Shown: positions 35,134-47,599 of the stretch, piece after piece
Layout: each line of letters begins with the position of its first letter
How positions within the stretch are numbered: the stretch's first letter is position 1
Source of the DNA: Gorsachius magnificus
Lineage: Eukaryota; Chordata; Aves; Pelecaniformes; Ardeidae
Length of the DNA: 64,000 bases
Direction: 5' to 3'
NCBI GenBank assembly: GCA_034008185.1
Contig: CM067082.1
Coordinates: forward strand, 10,586,984-10,650,983
Made by a program: the position numbers and the translations under genes
The notes under the pieces: generated by a model
Database searches by the model: none
What the model was told of the DNA's origin: nothing
The model's input: the letters and a program-made list of their open reading frames with translations, nothing else

Positions 35134-38100
35134 CATCCCCCCCTCCCCCCACCTTTTCTTTTTTGTAGGGTGGGGGTTTTTTGTTTGTTTGTTTTGGTTT
35201 TTTGTCCTTGAGAAAGAGCATCAGGGACGGGGCAGTACCACCCGCCCAAATCCACGGGAGCTGGAGGCATTGGTATGCATGTAATCTGGTCTTTTAATTG
35301 TGGGGACTTTGCTCTTGTGTTGAGCTAGTTACAGCAAGCTTTCCTGCCCTGGCGTTAAAGATTGGGGCGTAAAGCAGTTTCCTGAACTTAAATATTACTC
35401 TTGTACTTCTCGGTGGTTTTGGTGTTGGCGGTTGTTTCAGTAGAAAAAAGAGTGAATGTTGGGGTTTTTAGAGGGAAGACAAAGGTTGAGTTTTGTTTGG
35501 GAGCGTTAGCGGAGGTTTTCCCCAGCCACTCATTAGATCAAGTCGGTGCAGAACGCTGACTGCAGAAACCTGCCAAGGGAGACTTCATTTACGAAATGAG
35601 GTAAGGATGAAGGGGTAAATGTGGAGTGAGGAAAATAATATGAAAACAAAATAGGTGGTGGAAGGAGAGGAGCAAAATAATGCAGCAGAAGTGATTATAC
35701 AGTCTCCGCATTTCAACCTTGAAGCTTCAGTGTTGGGGTTTTTTTTAATGCTTATTATGAGTGTCATTTAAATTAAATGTTCATCCTGCTTTGCTATCAA
35801 GAAGTAGGAGTGTGAAAACAGGTAAACTTCCAGAGCTGGTTTCTATGGGATATCCACTGCTTCCTATTTGAGGTTTTGGTGTGATTTCCGATGGACTAGG
35901 TCAGCAGTTATGAGGAAATGTCTTCCAAATTACTTTAAAACAAGGCAGCGTGTAGCTCTCTTCTTGCCCTGCGCTTGGTTGAAGGTACTGGCATAATGAC
36001 ACAGAAAGGCAACCGTTTTTTGCTGCTGTTTCATAGATTCTAGTTAGTTGTTGTGTTGGATTATACACTTAGTTCATCATGTATTTGCAAATTGTTCAGG
36101 AGCCAGCGTATATCTAGGGAGATGGATTTAATACGTTCTTTTTAGTTTTGCTGAATGTGTTGGCATGAGCAAAGCATTTGGTATGCAAGGAAAGAGTATT
36201 AATCATGGCGTTCTCCTGATAGTCTTGGATATGGAAAGTCTTAATTCCATAGGATTAAGAACAGTTAAGGTTGGCTTAGTAGAAAAACCGTCCATGTGCA
36301 AAATTATAACAGTGCTCTTGTTTACAGTAACTGACTAGGCAAGAGGAGTGTTTGTAAGATTACATTTTAAATGATGTATTTTATTATGTAACCTAGATTA
36401 ACTTGTGTAGCTCTTCTATAACTGTAACTGCTTTTTTCTTGTGTAACTAAGCCATGGTTGCTTATAGATTTGTCAGAAATCAACCTGGTTTTGGTTTGTG
36501 TTTGACAGTATTGCTGCCCCCGGTCTTAACTGCGTGGAATAGATACAGCTGTTGGCATACTTATTAGTACAGTTGACAGCATTCATAGAGTTAAGTAAAA
36601 ATATGTATTCTGCCATCACTGGTGACTTCTAGGGTAAGCATACAGTATAATGCTTTCATGATTTGGAAGATAGATCGGTACAGTCTGAATGTGGTAATGC
36701 CCATCCAAAGAAACCCAAAACATAGAAGATAATTACGCAGTGTTCCACACCATTTGTGAGTATTGTACATATCTTCAAAGTTTTTATGTCAAATCGCGAC
36801 AGTGATAAATTGGAGGAATAGAGAATAGTGGGTGCTTCTAGTGCTTGCATTGCTATTTCTTGAATTTCTTTTGTTTGTATAACTATTTTATGTGCCCTAT
36901 TTAAACTGCGGCTTAAATTGATTCTGGACTTGTTTTGCATTATTTTTTCATTATCTGTAAATACTAAAAGGCTTTATTTGATGGGAAACAAGATATAAAT
37001 ACGCTCAACTGTTACATACTGCAAAAAATTTGCAACTCTCCCAAACTTGTTTTTATTAATTTGCATGAAGAAATGCAGATGGTCAGAATATGGCAGGCAA
37101 AGCGCTCCGTTAGTCTTTGACTGTGTGCCTTTATTGAAGTCGTAGCTTGCATGCGCAGTTCTGCTGCCGTTACTTTAAAGCTAGGTTGGTTTCTGTGCAT
37201 CTGCTTCCCTAAGGCTCTGATTCGTAGGAAGGAGGGGATCGAAACTGAGTGGCTGAAGTGTCTGTTCTGTAGCTTCTTACTGCCGCTGCTATTGTCCATT
37301 GTCCATGCATGGTGGATGACTGAAGAGCTCTTCAAGCAGTTCCTGAACTTCAATTTTGTGCCCACTATGTTAAGGCAAAGGGAACGATCCCATCCTTGCA
37401 GCTGTTTGATTTTTCAACTTAATGTTGGGTGTGGGTTGGAGCCCTCACTGGCCTTTTCCAGACAGTGTCAAGCTCTGTGGTGTTATGGTGCTGCAGCCTG
37501 AAGTATCTTAGGTCATTATTTTAAAGTTAACTTAATTCAACACAACCTGCACCTACCTCAGTGACTATAAGCTGGTTTGTGGACAAAATAATTATTTTCT
37601 TTATTCTAAATAAGGTTGTGAACTAGAACTGTTTTCTGAGCAGAAATGGTAGGGAAATTAAAGAGATTTAAAAAAAGTTGGATCCGTTTCATAGCCTCTC
37701 AGTCTGGTGTAATTCCTGCCATAGCTCAGGTCAGTGGTTAGATCACAATCACCTTTTCATAAAGAATGTGACAAAAAAGAAATACGCTGTTTTGTGTGTG
37801 TCTACGTCTCTAGTTCCGTGAAGGTATTACATAATTGTGAATTCACTGTTCCTTAATCACAAATAACATATTTTCTGAAATAATAAAATACTCAATTGCT
37901 GTTTTTTCCAGTTAATTGTCCTCTGGTACAAGTGCAGTTTGTTCAGCTGTGTGGATTGATACATATTCTCTCCCAGTTGTGACTCTCTTCCTATTATAAC
38001 TAAAATTCTTTTCAGATGAGACTTTGAATCCAGGTAGATGCAATTTTGGCACAAGTTTCAGATGAAAAATCAGAGCAGGTATTTTTAGTGATTCTGGTGA

Positions 38101-41100
38101 CTTTGCATTTGGTAAGTTTTTAGTGGAAAGCCCAACCAAATACTAAGATGTCCCTCAAACAATCAGAACCCGAGGAGAGATTCTCCGAAGGACTTCTGTG
38201 TGTTTGTGGGTGATCTATTAAAAAAAAAAAAAGCAAAACCACCACCCCCCCCCCAAAAAAAAAAAACCCTAAACTTTATTTCAATCTCTTGTAATATTAT
38301 CAAAGGAGAAAATGGTAAGTACGAGCTGCTATGTAGCAGTTTATTGACTAGAGAGGTTTCATGCTACTTATTTAAACCACTGAAACTTTTGAAAATTTGC
38401 AAGCTTTTTTTTTCCTTTTAAAAGGCAAAACTTCCAGACCAAAAAAAAGACCTTGTCATCTTTGTAGCCAAGCTTAGGCATCTTATACAGTAGTTGCCAA
38501 AGAACTGCAAGATTTATTTTTTTAATCATAATTTTTTCTAAAGCATGAGTGTTATCTAATGGTCATGAGTAAAACCAAATTTTAAGGTTCCTTCTATTGA
38601 TAAAATAATATTTTTTTTTTAAACTCAAAGGGGAGGGAACAAAACCATTATATTGTAGTCTAGGTCTAGTTTAAGAGAATTTGCAGTCTGTACCCCTTTC
38701 CATGTTGATTTCTTCAGTGTAATGTTACATTCATGCAGAAAAGGCGTTTTTAACTTCATATTTCTGCATGAAACCGGGAGTTTTTCATAATATTCATATG
38801 AAGAGGTGGATTATTGTGTATGTAGATGGGTGGTTAATTTAAAAAAAAAAAAAGTTGAAATCCTAAGATAGTATAGACAGGTTACTGATACAGTGTCTTA
38901 AAATACAGCCTCTGCTTTGTTCTTATCAGGCATGCTTTTATAGCCACAGTAGCTCCATTATTTGTGTTACTCAAATAGATTTTGAAGAGTTGATTTTAAT
39001 CCTGGAGTTGATATTACTGTGTGAGCTAGCTGGAATTTTTAGGCAATGATGACATCTGTTCTGAGAATAAGTAGCGCACATGTGGGATCACCACAAGACT
39101 GTCTTGATTACCGTTCCGCTGTATCCCAGCTCCAGCTGTAAGGACATCTTTCCACTCAAGGGATAACTCAGTTATCATGACCAGGCAGTTCTGAGTCTTT
39201 CTCTAAAGCAGCAGATGATTTGCAGGACTGTTTTGAGATACAGAGGTTAAGCTTAAAAGTTTAAATTCCCTTTAGGCAGGCTGGTAGATAAGAAGGGACA
39301 GTTAGAAGCTGATGATACAATGAAGAATAGTTTCAGTTGTTTCCGATGCCTGTTTTACAAAAGTATGGCAGTAAGACTTGAGCATCTTTAATGATTAACG
39401 TTATTTCTTCCTTTTGCTTTTCAACAAGAAGTTGAAAATTCAGAACGTGCTTTCTGGCAATTAGATCTTGTCATATGGATCCCTTTTTAATAAAAGTTTA
39501 ACTGATGAGTCTAATGAAATATGGCTGCGGATATATTTGGTTTGTTTTTTCTGTTTGGTTGGGTTTTTTTAATAAAAACAACCTAACCCCCCATTCCTGA
39601 CATGACTGTTGCTCATTTTGTTTCTCACTGTGCTGCTCTGCTCAAGCTTAGAGGTCTGTTGGTCTAGACTGGTCCTGTAACAGATGCGTGTGTGCTACAT
39701 CAGTGAAAGAATGACTGGCTCCTGCTCAGCCCAACATAAATGTTGTTGTTCTTAGTGCAACATATTTGAAGGGGGAAGGTTTCTCTATGTCTTCATCATA
39801 TCATGGACATTTACCCAAGATTCAAGATGGGAAAGGGGAAAGTATGGGGTGGTTTGATTTTTTTTTTTTTTTTTTTTTTTGCCTTTTTAAAATTTTCTTT
39901 GAAAGTGTGTTGTGTATGAATCATTATCACAGTTTTCCATTTATAACTTTCCCTTCATGCTTCAGTTTCTGTGAGTTTTTCTTATTCTAATGGGGGAAAG
40001 ACTTCTGGGACAGGGGTAGGGGACAGGTTTTTTCTTCCTTAAGATTTTGTAGAAACTAGTGTAGCACTGAAACTGCTATACAGTCAGTTCATCTACAGTG
40101 ATTTCATACACTTTTCTACCACAAGATCCTTTTCTGGCAATAAAGTATTCTATCAAGGGAGGCAGGTGAAACCATGCAAGATAACAGGAGCACTTCCGCT
40201 CTAAATCAACTTCTTGTTTTAGTTGGCAATACATACAGACTTTGTTCATTAGCCTGAACTGTGAAAACTGGTAAGATCTATTTTGCGTATGTGTCTGAAG
40301 AGAAATAAATTTTTCTATCATTTATATCACTTCATTTCCATTGAAGTGTTACCTTTATATGATTACAACAGGTAAATTGTAACACCTTATTCTTTATTTT
40401 TATCTTTTTAATTAAAATAGATTTGGGGGAGGTGAGGGGGGAATCCAGGAGACTCCAGCAGCACTAGACCTAAACCCATCTTTTCCTAACCTTGTAACTA
40501 ATTACTTATGTCCGTCAGAAACAGTTTTGCATCATAGGGAGCCTTGTACTGAAGAGCTGGTTCTTACCTAACAGACCACAAGCAATCTTCATTTTTTTAA
40601 AGAAGTACCCTTTTGGTAGCAGACCATCCTAGGAGAACCAGACAAGAAAAGCTTCATTGTCTAGTAAATAAAACTCAGGATGGTTATTACTGGTTTTACA
40701 CTGAATGGCAAATTGCACCAAAGACGTAAAAATGGGTACATGAGCATTCTAAAATACAGAGGTCACAGTGACAGTTCATGGTGACTCCTGATCATGGTAC
40801 TGAAAATGTGATGAAGAGGGAGACTTGACAGCAATATCCTGTACTTACAATAGTGTTTCACAAAAATGTAGTTGAGAATGCTTTTACATTTACATGCTAC
40901 AGTACTTATTCATTTAGTATGTAATCGGTTTTACCCTTCATTAGACAGTAGTTGAAACATTTGGTTGTAATAAGCAGGCAATCTCCTTTTACCTAAATGT
41001 GACTGATGCGAGGAAAAACAAACAAAAAAAAAATACTCACTGGTAGCTCAAAGTTTGTCATGGCAGATTAATTAGCTTTGCCTTTTGAGAATTTGTATTC

Positions 41101-42540
41101 ATTTTAGACACATTTTTGAAAGTACTTGCTGCTTTTTGGTAGCTCATATGGTTTTTTAGAGAAGTACTGCTTCTTGTTGTGAAGTCCCAACAGGCTTCTT
41201 CATGTTTGCTCATCAATTAGGAAACTGTGAAAGTGCTCTTTGGTGCACTCTGTTCAGTATGCTGTTCAGATAAATCCTGACAGAGTGTGTACCACGTAGT
41301 CATGGGAACTTGGGCCCTGATGGAGGGGAGAGAGACGCTTAAAGTGACATGACTTAAAATTGGGTTTAGTGTTTGGATTGGAGTCCTGTGGAGATACCTT
41401 CTGTAGTTAAAAAGCAATAAAAGGGAAATCATTTGAAGAAAAAAGGAAGGAAGGGGGGGGGGGTGGAGGGGGAACAACCCACAAGCCCATGTTTGTAATC
41501 CAACATGGCATCACTGAAAGACTGCAGATGAATGATTTGGAGCAGAATTAGATTGGTGGATTTAATTTCCAGTATTTTTCTCACTCCAATGAGTAAAACT
41601 CCATTTTTATAACTATTGTCACTTGTAACAATGTGAATGAAGGTATTTGTTTTTAAAAACAGATATGACAGATTTACAGAGGAGAACTGTAAGAAAGATC
41701 ATAACATCTTACTTTGAATGGAATAGTACCTTGCAATAAAATCATTAGGCAGAATTGAGCCAAGGATGCTCATTATTAGTATCGTTTCAGGTGCAGAGGT
41801 AGGCAATGTAAACACGTTCTAAAAAAAGTGTCCTAAACCAATAGTATGGTTTTATACTTCATGGGAAACTTTTCAGAATCCAGTTAATAGCATGTGCCAT
41901 GGTGCTTCTCGTAGAGTCTGTTCTGTCAGGTTTGATTGATACTGGCCAGGAGGTCTAAATTTTGTTGGTGAGTGTGAAGGAAAACTCCTGAGGTAGTAGC
42001 ATGAGTGCCTAAAAAGACAGCACTGATCTGTATTATTTATATTGGGTTTTAAATACCAGTGGGCTAATGCTGAGGTTTAGTATAAGCATTGTGACCATTA
42101 AGATTTTTGAGGACAGTGGGTTTGATTGTGGAGACTATGGTAAACTTTTCCTTTAATGCTCCTGTGAAAAGGCAACAAAATGCTGCTGGGATCCCCCTTC
42201 CTCTCTGTACAGGTAGATGTGCACCCAGGCGCACACACTTGCTGGTGAACGGAGAGGCCTGAAGGTTGTGTTGTTACTATGGTTAAGCCAGAAGGGTACA
42301 TGTCTTTTCTTTCTTTTTAATAGCCACCTCTACCTTGACTCTACTTGTTTTATCCTTCTTCTTACGTTTGTTATCAGGAGAAATGCGCAAGTCTTTCTGG
42401 TGCAGAAATAGATAGTTATGATACCAATGGAGTCTTTTCTTTTGTTGGCTTTTCCTTGCCTAAGAACTAAAAATCTGCTATGATGCTGGAGATAACTTCC
42501 TGCAAAATAAAAAAAATCTGTAGGACTGCAAGACCTTTGA
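35128..42540 (+). other. ASAP1: ASAP1 intron 1, proximal part; no gene or recent repeat seen
   Basis: AT-rich intronic DNA with simple tracts: T/G-rich sequence just after the donor (35156-35205), an A-then-C-then-A block at 38220-38270, a 23-base T run at 39858-39880 and an 11-base G run at 41453-41463. The open frames on either strand are short and unlike any family I recognise. I saw no CR1 3' tail in this part. Confidence 0.8.
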
Positions 42541-43515
42541 CATGGTCTGCTCTGGTAGCCTTCTATCCAGGTTGGTTAGAGATGGACCAGATAAGTGACC
42601 TGTAGGGTGGGTGGGACGTTGACTGGGTTGCCAAGCCCAGATGGTGGTGATCAGTGAAGCAAAGTCCAGCTGGTAGCAGATTGCAAGTGGCATCCCTCCA
42701 GGATCAGTTTTGGGGCCAGTACTATTTAGTGTCTTTTAATTATCTGGATGATGGGCTGGAGTGTGATCTCCACGAGTATGTTTGGATGGTACCAACTTGC
42801 TTAATATACTAGCAGGCGGAGTCACCATTCAGTGGGACCTGGATAAATGTTCTGACAGGAGGAGTCTTGTGACGTTTGGTGAAGAGAAATGTGAAATCCT
42901 GCACCAGGGATGGAGTAGCCCTGTGCAGCAGCATAGGCTGGCTGGAAGACAACTGTCCAGGAAAGGACCTTGGACTCAGGTAGATCACAAGTTAGATGTG
43001 GGTTGGCAGTGACAAAGGCCAGCCATGTGCTGGGCTGTGTTAGTACGAGTGCAGCCAGCAGCCAGAGAATAGTGTTTCTTTCCCTCTATTCAGCAGTTGT
43101 GAAGTCACATCTGAAGTATTATGTTTGGTGTTCAGTAGTACATGAGAAAAGCCACATACTGCCACAAGTCCAGGAGAGGATCACCAAGATGATTAGGGGT
43201 CTAGAGCACATCACTCAAGGAGGGGAAACTGGATTTCAACATTAGAAGAGAGTCTAAGGGAAGGTTGTGTTGCTTTCTTCAAGTATGTAATGGGAGGAAA
43301 CAGAGAAGGCAGAAATTCTTAGATTGGGGAAGAGGTGTGGTGTTTGATGTTTATTATTATTTTGGAGGTGTTTTGTTTGTTCTGAACCATGAGTCTGATG
43401 AACAGGTGCCCAAGAGAGACTGTGGAACCTCTGTCCACAGAGACATTCAAAACTCCACTTGACAGTAGTAGTAGTCGTCCTTAAAATTGTTTGGACTGCA
43501 TAATTTAATCTTCAA
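42541..43515 (+). mobile_element. Old CR1 LINE fragment (RT C-terminal half to near the 3' end)
   Basis: Plus-strand frames show eroded CR1 ORF2 blocks in the correct order. These are a GWHPSRISFG-like stretch near 42690 shared with CR1 copies, EEKCEILHQGWSSPVQQHRL (about 42885), LGCVSTSAASSQRIVFLSLY (about 43030), an HLKYYVWCSV block and ITKMIRGLEHIT (about 43180), then CAAGAGAGACTGTGGAACCT (about 43410), which matches the conserved tail. Stops and frame changes are frequent. The left boundary is approximate, and the terminal octamers are not preserved. It is the oldest-looking and only plus-strand member of the cluster. Confidence 0.8.
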
Positions 43516-44276
43516 GAAGATATGCAGGCAGAGTAAGGTGGTTTTTTTTAGTTTCATGAATGTGTTTTTTGTGTTTTCAGGTAAAATTTTACACTGAGCT
43601 TATTCTTGGAAAAATAGCATGTTTAAACCTAATAAAACTGATGTAAACAAATTTAATGATTTTTTTCCTTCAATGAGAGCCTTCTTTAGTAGAGGAAATG
43701 GAATACTTCTCACATTTTTACAAACCTGTATTTCAGAAAGTTTATCAGATTTAGGGGTTTGTATGATTTTTAACAACAGTTTGAATAGTTATTGTTTGAC
43801 AAACATAATTATTTTAAAATGATCAGTCTGCACCTCTAGAAAGTCAGCTAATTTATTCTGCAAAGTGATGACTGTGTTACAGCTTAAATGTGTCTTTGCT
43901 GGATTAACTTTACTTCTGTGAGGATGATGATCTGAATTTTGAATTCTAGAGCTCCCACCTTGAATTTAGTACACTAATTTCCTTCCCTCTTGTACTATAG
44001 TTTGCTTTTCAGGTAAATTATCTCTTGATTTTTGGATTCTCAAAGCAAGAATTTGGGATTGGCAAGGAAAACATACTTGAAGAAGTGTTCTTGATGCGAA
44101 ATTAAGTCTTTCCCATAGCACTTCAGGAAAACTTCTTAGGGATTGGGGGGGGGGGGGGGTTGGGGCGAGAAGGAATGAAATATAGCAGGTTTTATTTGCC
44201 AGGAGAGTTATGTCTTGTTATGAAATCACTAGGATTTAGATATCCTGTTTTGTTTAGATTCTTTAGACTTCATTTC
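43516..44276 (+). other. ASAP1: ASAP1 intronic sequence between CR1 copies
   Basis: AT-rich unique sequence with a 15-base G run at 44145-44159. No exon or repeat family is recognised. Confidence 0.8.
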
Positions 44277-45840
44277 ACAGAATCATAGAGTAGGATCAAG
44301 TTGGAAGGGAACCATAAGGCTCATTGAGTCCAACTCACTGCTCCTTGCAGGACTATCTAAAACTAAACCATATGACTAAGAGTGTTGTCCAGATACTCCT
44401 TGAGCTCTTGACAGGTTTGATGCTGTGACCACTTCCCTGGAGAGCCTGTTCCAGAGAGCGACCACTCTCTTAGCGAAGAACCTTCTCCTAATGTCCAACC
44501 TGAACTTCCCCTGACGCAGCTTCATTCCATTTCCTCATGTCCTATTGCTGGTCACCAGATATAGGAGATTAGCACCTCCCCCTCTGCTGTGCCCCTTGAG
44601 GAAGGTGTAGGCTGCTATGAGGGCACCCCTCAGCTTTCTCTTCTCCAAGCCGAACAAACCAGGTGACCTCAGCCGTTCCTCGTAAAGCCTTGCCTTTGAG
44701 GCCTTTCACCATCTTGGTTGCCCTCCATGGGTCACACTGTAATAGTTTGATGTCCTTCTGATATTGAGGCACCCAAAACTGCACACAGTACTTGTGGGGC
44801 TGCATCAGTGCGGTGTGGAGTGGGACAATGACCGGCTAGCCATGCTGTGCTTGATGCACCCCAGGATACGGTTGGCCCTTTTAGCTGCCAGGGCATACTG
44901 CTGACTCATATTCAACTTCCCATCAACTCAGCCCCCCAGATCTCTGTTCACTGGGCTGCTCTCCAGCCTCTTGTCCCCCACTTTGTGTGTATAACCAGGA
45001 TTACTCCACCCCAGGTGGAGAATCCAGCACTTGCTCTTGTTAAACTTGGTGATTGCCCAGCTCTCTAGTCTATCCAGATCTCTCTGTAAGGCCTTTCCAC
45101 CCTCGAGGAAGTCCACAGCTATTCCTGGTTTAGTATCATTGGCGAACTTAATGTGCATTCGATTCCTGCATCCAGATCACTTATAAAAACATTGAAGAGC
45201 ACTGGCCCTAAAATTGAGCCCTGGGCAACCCCACTGGGTGACTGGCTGCCAGCCTGATATAACCCCATTTACTACAACTCTTTGAGCCTGACCCATCAGC
45301 CAATTGCTCACCCAGCATATTATGGACTTGTCTGGCTGTGTGCTAGATGTTTTGTCCAGAAGGATACTGTGAGAGACAGGACCAAAAGCTTTGCTAAATT
45401 CCCAAACCACATCTTCTGGCTTCCCTTGGTCAAGTAGATGGGTGACCTTGTCATAACAGGAAATTAAGATGGTTAAGCAGGACTTTCCCCTTGTAAACCC
45501 ATGCTGGCTATGACCAATGACTGCGTTGTCTCAAGTGGTTTTCAATAACTCCCAGAACAACCTTCTCCATAATTACCAGTCACTGAATGAGACTGATAGG
45601 TGTGTAATTACCAGGGGTTTCTTTCTTACCCTTCTTGAAAATTGGGACATTTGCCAGCTTCCAGTCAACTGAGACCTCTCCAGACTTCCAAGACCTTTGA
45701 AAAATAATGGAGAGAGGTCCCACGATGACATCGGCCGGCTCTTTTAGTACCCTGGGGTGAATCCCATTGGGCCCCATAGATTTGTGCCCATTCAGCTGGA
45801 GCAGCAAGTCTCGAACAAGTTCAGGGTCAGCTTGTTTCTT
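44277..45840 (-). mobile_element. CR1 LINE, 5'-truncated, with RT-domain remnants
   Basis: The left end is the CR1 3' tail (CAGAATCATAGAGTAGGATC). Rightward on the minus strand it passes through the RT C-terminal region ([13 protein letters not shown] and [16 protein letters not shown]), the catalytic-palm region reading FANDTKPG where CR1 normally has FADDTKLG, SKAFGPVSHSILLDK and [14 protein letters not shown], up to LLLQLNGHKSMGPNGIHPRV and WKLANVPIFKKGKKETPGNY near 45580-45840. The coding sequence is broken into several frames and the palm D-D motif has become N-D, so it cannot encode an active reverse transcriptase. About 1.55 kb remain of an element of roughly 4.5 kb. Confidence 0.92.
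44928..45840 (-). pseudogene. CR1 ORF2 reverse-transcriptase remnant
   Basis: Three separate minus-strand frames (about 45580-45882, 45177-45410 and 44928-45158) carry consecutive pieces of CR1 reverse transcriptase. The order is N-terminal fingers (KSMGPNGIHPRVLKE), palm (FSKAFGPVSHSILL), thumb-proximal ([11 protein letters not shown]) and the FANDTK block. Normal elements encode these in one frame, so at least two frame breaks have occurred. No host function is implied. Confidence 0.88.
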
Positions 45841-46177
45841 TAAAACAAGACAGAAAACCACTAAAGATGACATGAAACTCACTTAACGTTTTTGTTATGT
45901 TCTGCTCCTGATAGGTGTATGTCAAGGTTCCACGTTTTATTTTAATTACATCTATTTTAGAATTCAAAAATTTTCATGTTGAGCATATTGCTGGAGAAAG
46001 TGTTTCAGTATTTAAATCTCAGTATGCGTGCTTTTGATGCTGTTGATGGAATTTAGTTTCGTTGTATTCAGGTCATCTTAGAATGAGACTGTCGTGTTAC
46101 TGCTGGGTATAGAAACTTGAATTTCTGACATACTTCAGGTTTTAGTTAATGAAGACTACTTTTGCCTAAGTAATATT

Positions 46178-46250
46178 TAGAATCATAGAATCATAGAATG
46201 TTTTGGGTTGGAAGGGACCCCTAGAGGTCATCTAGTCCAACCCCCAACCA
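46178..46250 (-). mobile_element. Very short CR1 3' tail
   Basis: AATCATAGAATCATAGAATG then GTTGGAAGGGACCC and GTCATCTAGTCCAACCCCC represent only the last 70 or so bases of a CR1, antisense. It is a heavily 5'-truncated insertion, or the detached end of another copy. Confidence 0.88.
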
Positions 46251-46397
46251 TTTAGGTTATTACACATCTTCTGGAAAAGTGATACTTTTGCTGTAATCAA
46301 ATTTGGATTGCATGGTGGTTTTGTAGAGCTGTTTTTGGTAGTTCTCAGTCATGAAGGTGGCATGTAGCACTACGTAGCATTTAGTAGCACTGCTTGC

Positions 46398-46590
46398 TAG
46401 TAATCATATAGTAATCATAGAATGGCTTGAGTTGGAAGGGACCTTTAAAGATCACCTAGTTCACACCTCCCGCCATCTTTCACTAGGTCAGGTTTCTTAA
46501 AGCCCTGTCCAACCTGACTTTGAACACCTCTAGTGATGGGGCATCCACAGCTTTTCTGGGCAAACTGTTCCAGTGCCTCACCACCCTCAT

Positions 46591-46625
<35 letters not shown>

Positions 46626-47598
46626 TCCTTATCCTCAACCTAAATTTACCCTCTTTCAGTTTGAAACCATTGCACCTTGTCCTGTCACTACAGGCCCTGG
46701 TAAAAATTCTGTCCCCGTATTTCCTGTAGGCCCCCTTTAAGTACTGAAAGGCTGCAATCAGGTCTCCCCGCAGCCTTCTCTTCTCCAGGCTGAACAACCC
46801 CAACTCTCTCAGCCTGTCTTCATAGCAGAGGTGCTCCATCCCTTGGATCATTTTTGTGGCCTCCTCTGGACCCGCTCCAACAGGTCCATGTCCTTCTTGT
46901 GCTGAGGGCTCCAGAGCTGGACGCAGTACTCCAGGTGAGGTCTCACCAGAGCAGAGTAGAGGGGCAGAATCCCTCCCTCGACCTGCTGGCCACGCTGCTG
47001 GGGATGCAACCCAGGATACCAGCAGGCAGCCCAGGCTTTCTGCACTGCAAGCACACATTGCTGACTCATGTCTGATGTGGTATTTTTGTGTGGTTTTTTT
47101 TTTTAAATCCACCAGTATCCCCAAGTCCTCCTTGGCAGGGCTGCTCTCAATCTATTCGTCCCACAGTCTGTATTGATATTGGGGATTGCCCTGACCTTGC
47201 ACTTGGCCTTGTTGAACCTCATGAGTTTCACATGGGCTGACTTCTCGAGCTTGTCCAGGTCCCTCTAGATGGCATTCCATCCCTCAGGTGTGTCAACTGC
47301 ACTGCTCAGCTTGATGTCATCTGCACACTTGCTGAGGGTGCACTGAATCCCACTGACTATATCATTAGTAAAGATACTGAACAGTACTGGTCCCACTATG
47401 GGCCACCGAGGGACACTGCTCATTACTGATCTCCAGTTGGACATTAAGCCATGGATTCAAACTCTTTGGGTGTGACAATCCAGCCAATTCCTTATCCACT
47501 GAATAGTGCATCCATGAAACCCATATCTCTCCAGTGTAGTGGCAAGGATGTTGCGGGGGACCATGTCAAAGGCCTGACAGAAATCAATGTAGGTAACA
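46398..47598 (-). mobile_element. CR1 LINE, 5'-truncated (about 1.2 kb) with internal poly(A) expansion
   Basis: The left end shows AATCATAGAATGGCTTGAG and GGAAGGGACCTTTAAAGATC, the CR1 3' tail in reverse. The minus-strand frame 46483-47124 preserves ATKMIQGMEHLCYEDRLREL, LFSLEKRRLRGDLIAAFQYL and RVVRHWNSLPRKAVDAPSLE, the ORF2 C-terminus. Farther right, diverged RT pieces (FCQAFDMV and an SGIQCTLSK-type block) continue to about 47598. An A28 run at 46594-46621 (poly-Phe in the element sense) has expanded inside the coding remnant. It is the best-preserved ORF2 tail in the cluster but still has frame breaks upstream of it. Confidence 0.92.
46594..46621 (+). repeat. A28 homopolymer inside a CR1 copy
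   Basis: Twenty-eight consecutive A on the plus strand, where intact CR1 copies have a short T-rich stretch (TTTCTTC type) in the element sense. Likely slippage expansion; the length may vary between individuals and be assembly-sensitive. Confidence 0.95.
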
Positions 47599-47599
47599 T

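Larger units (their letters stand above)
33600..35140 (+). promoter_or_regulatory. ASAP1: CpG-island promoter of ASAP1
   Basis: CpG frequency rises sharply from about 33.6 kb and is extreme at 34.01-34.86 kb, against a CpG-poor background on both sides. The core carries many GC boxes (GGGGCGG or GGGGGCGG forms near 34265, 34295 and 34520), CCG/CGG trinucleotide runs and a TGCGCAGAGCGC motif resembling part of an NRF1 site (about 34311). No convincing TATA box is placed upstream of the exon; the AT-rich spot at 34198-34220 looks like a simple A/T run. This architecture suggests a broad, TATA-less promoter with dispersed start sites, probably in the 34.3-34.9 kb part. The island ends with the first coding exon. 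The exact transcription start cannot be read from sequence alone. Long open frames across the island on both strands come from its GC-richness. Confidence 0.9.

Noticed and set aside
34462..35136. 224-codon minus-strand open frame opposite the ASAP1 exon
   Set aside because: Antisense shadow of GC-rich promoter and exon sequence; low-complexity composition.
45177..45882. Reverse-transcriptase-like protein as an active element or retron
   Set aside because: Motifs are CR1 LINE, split over frames with a mutated palm motif; a dead retrotransposon copy.
46483..47124. 213-codon minus-strand frame as a possible host gene
   Set aside because: It is CR1 ORF2 C-terminal sequence fused to chance residues, with a poly-Phe stretch from the A28 run.
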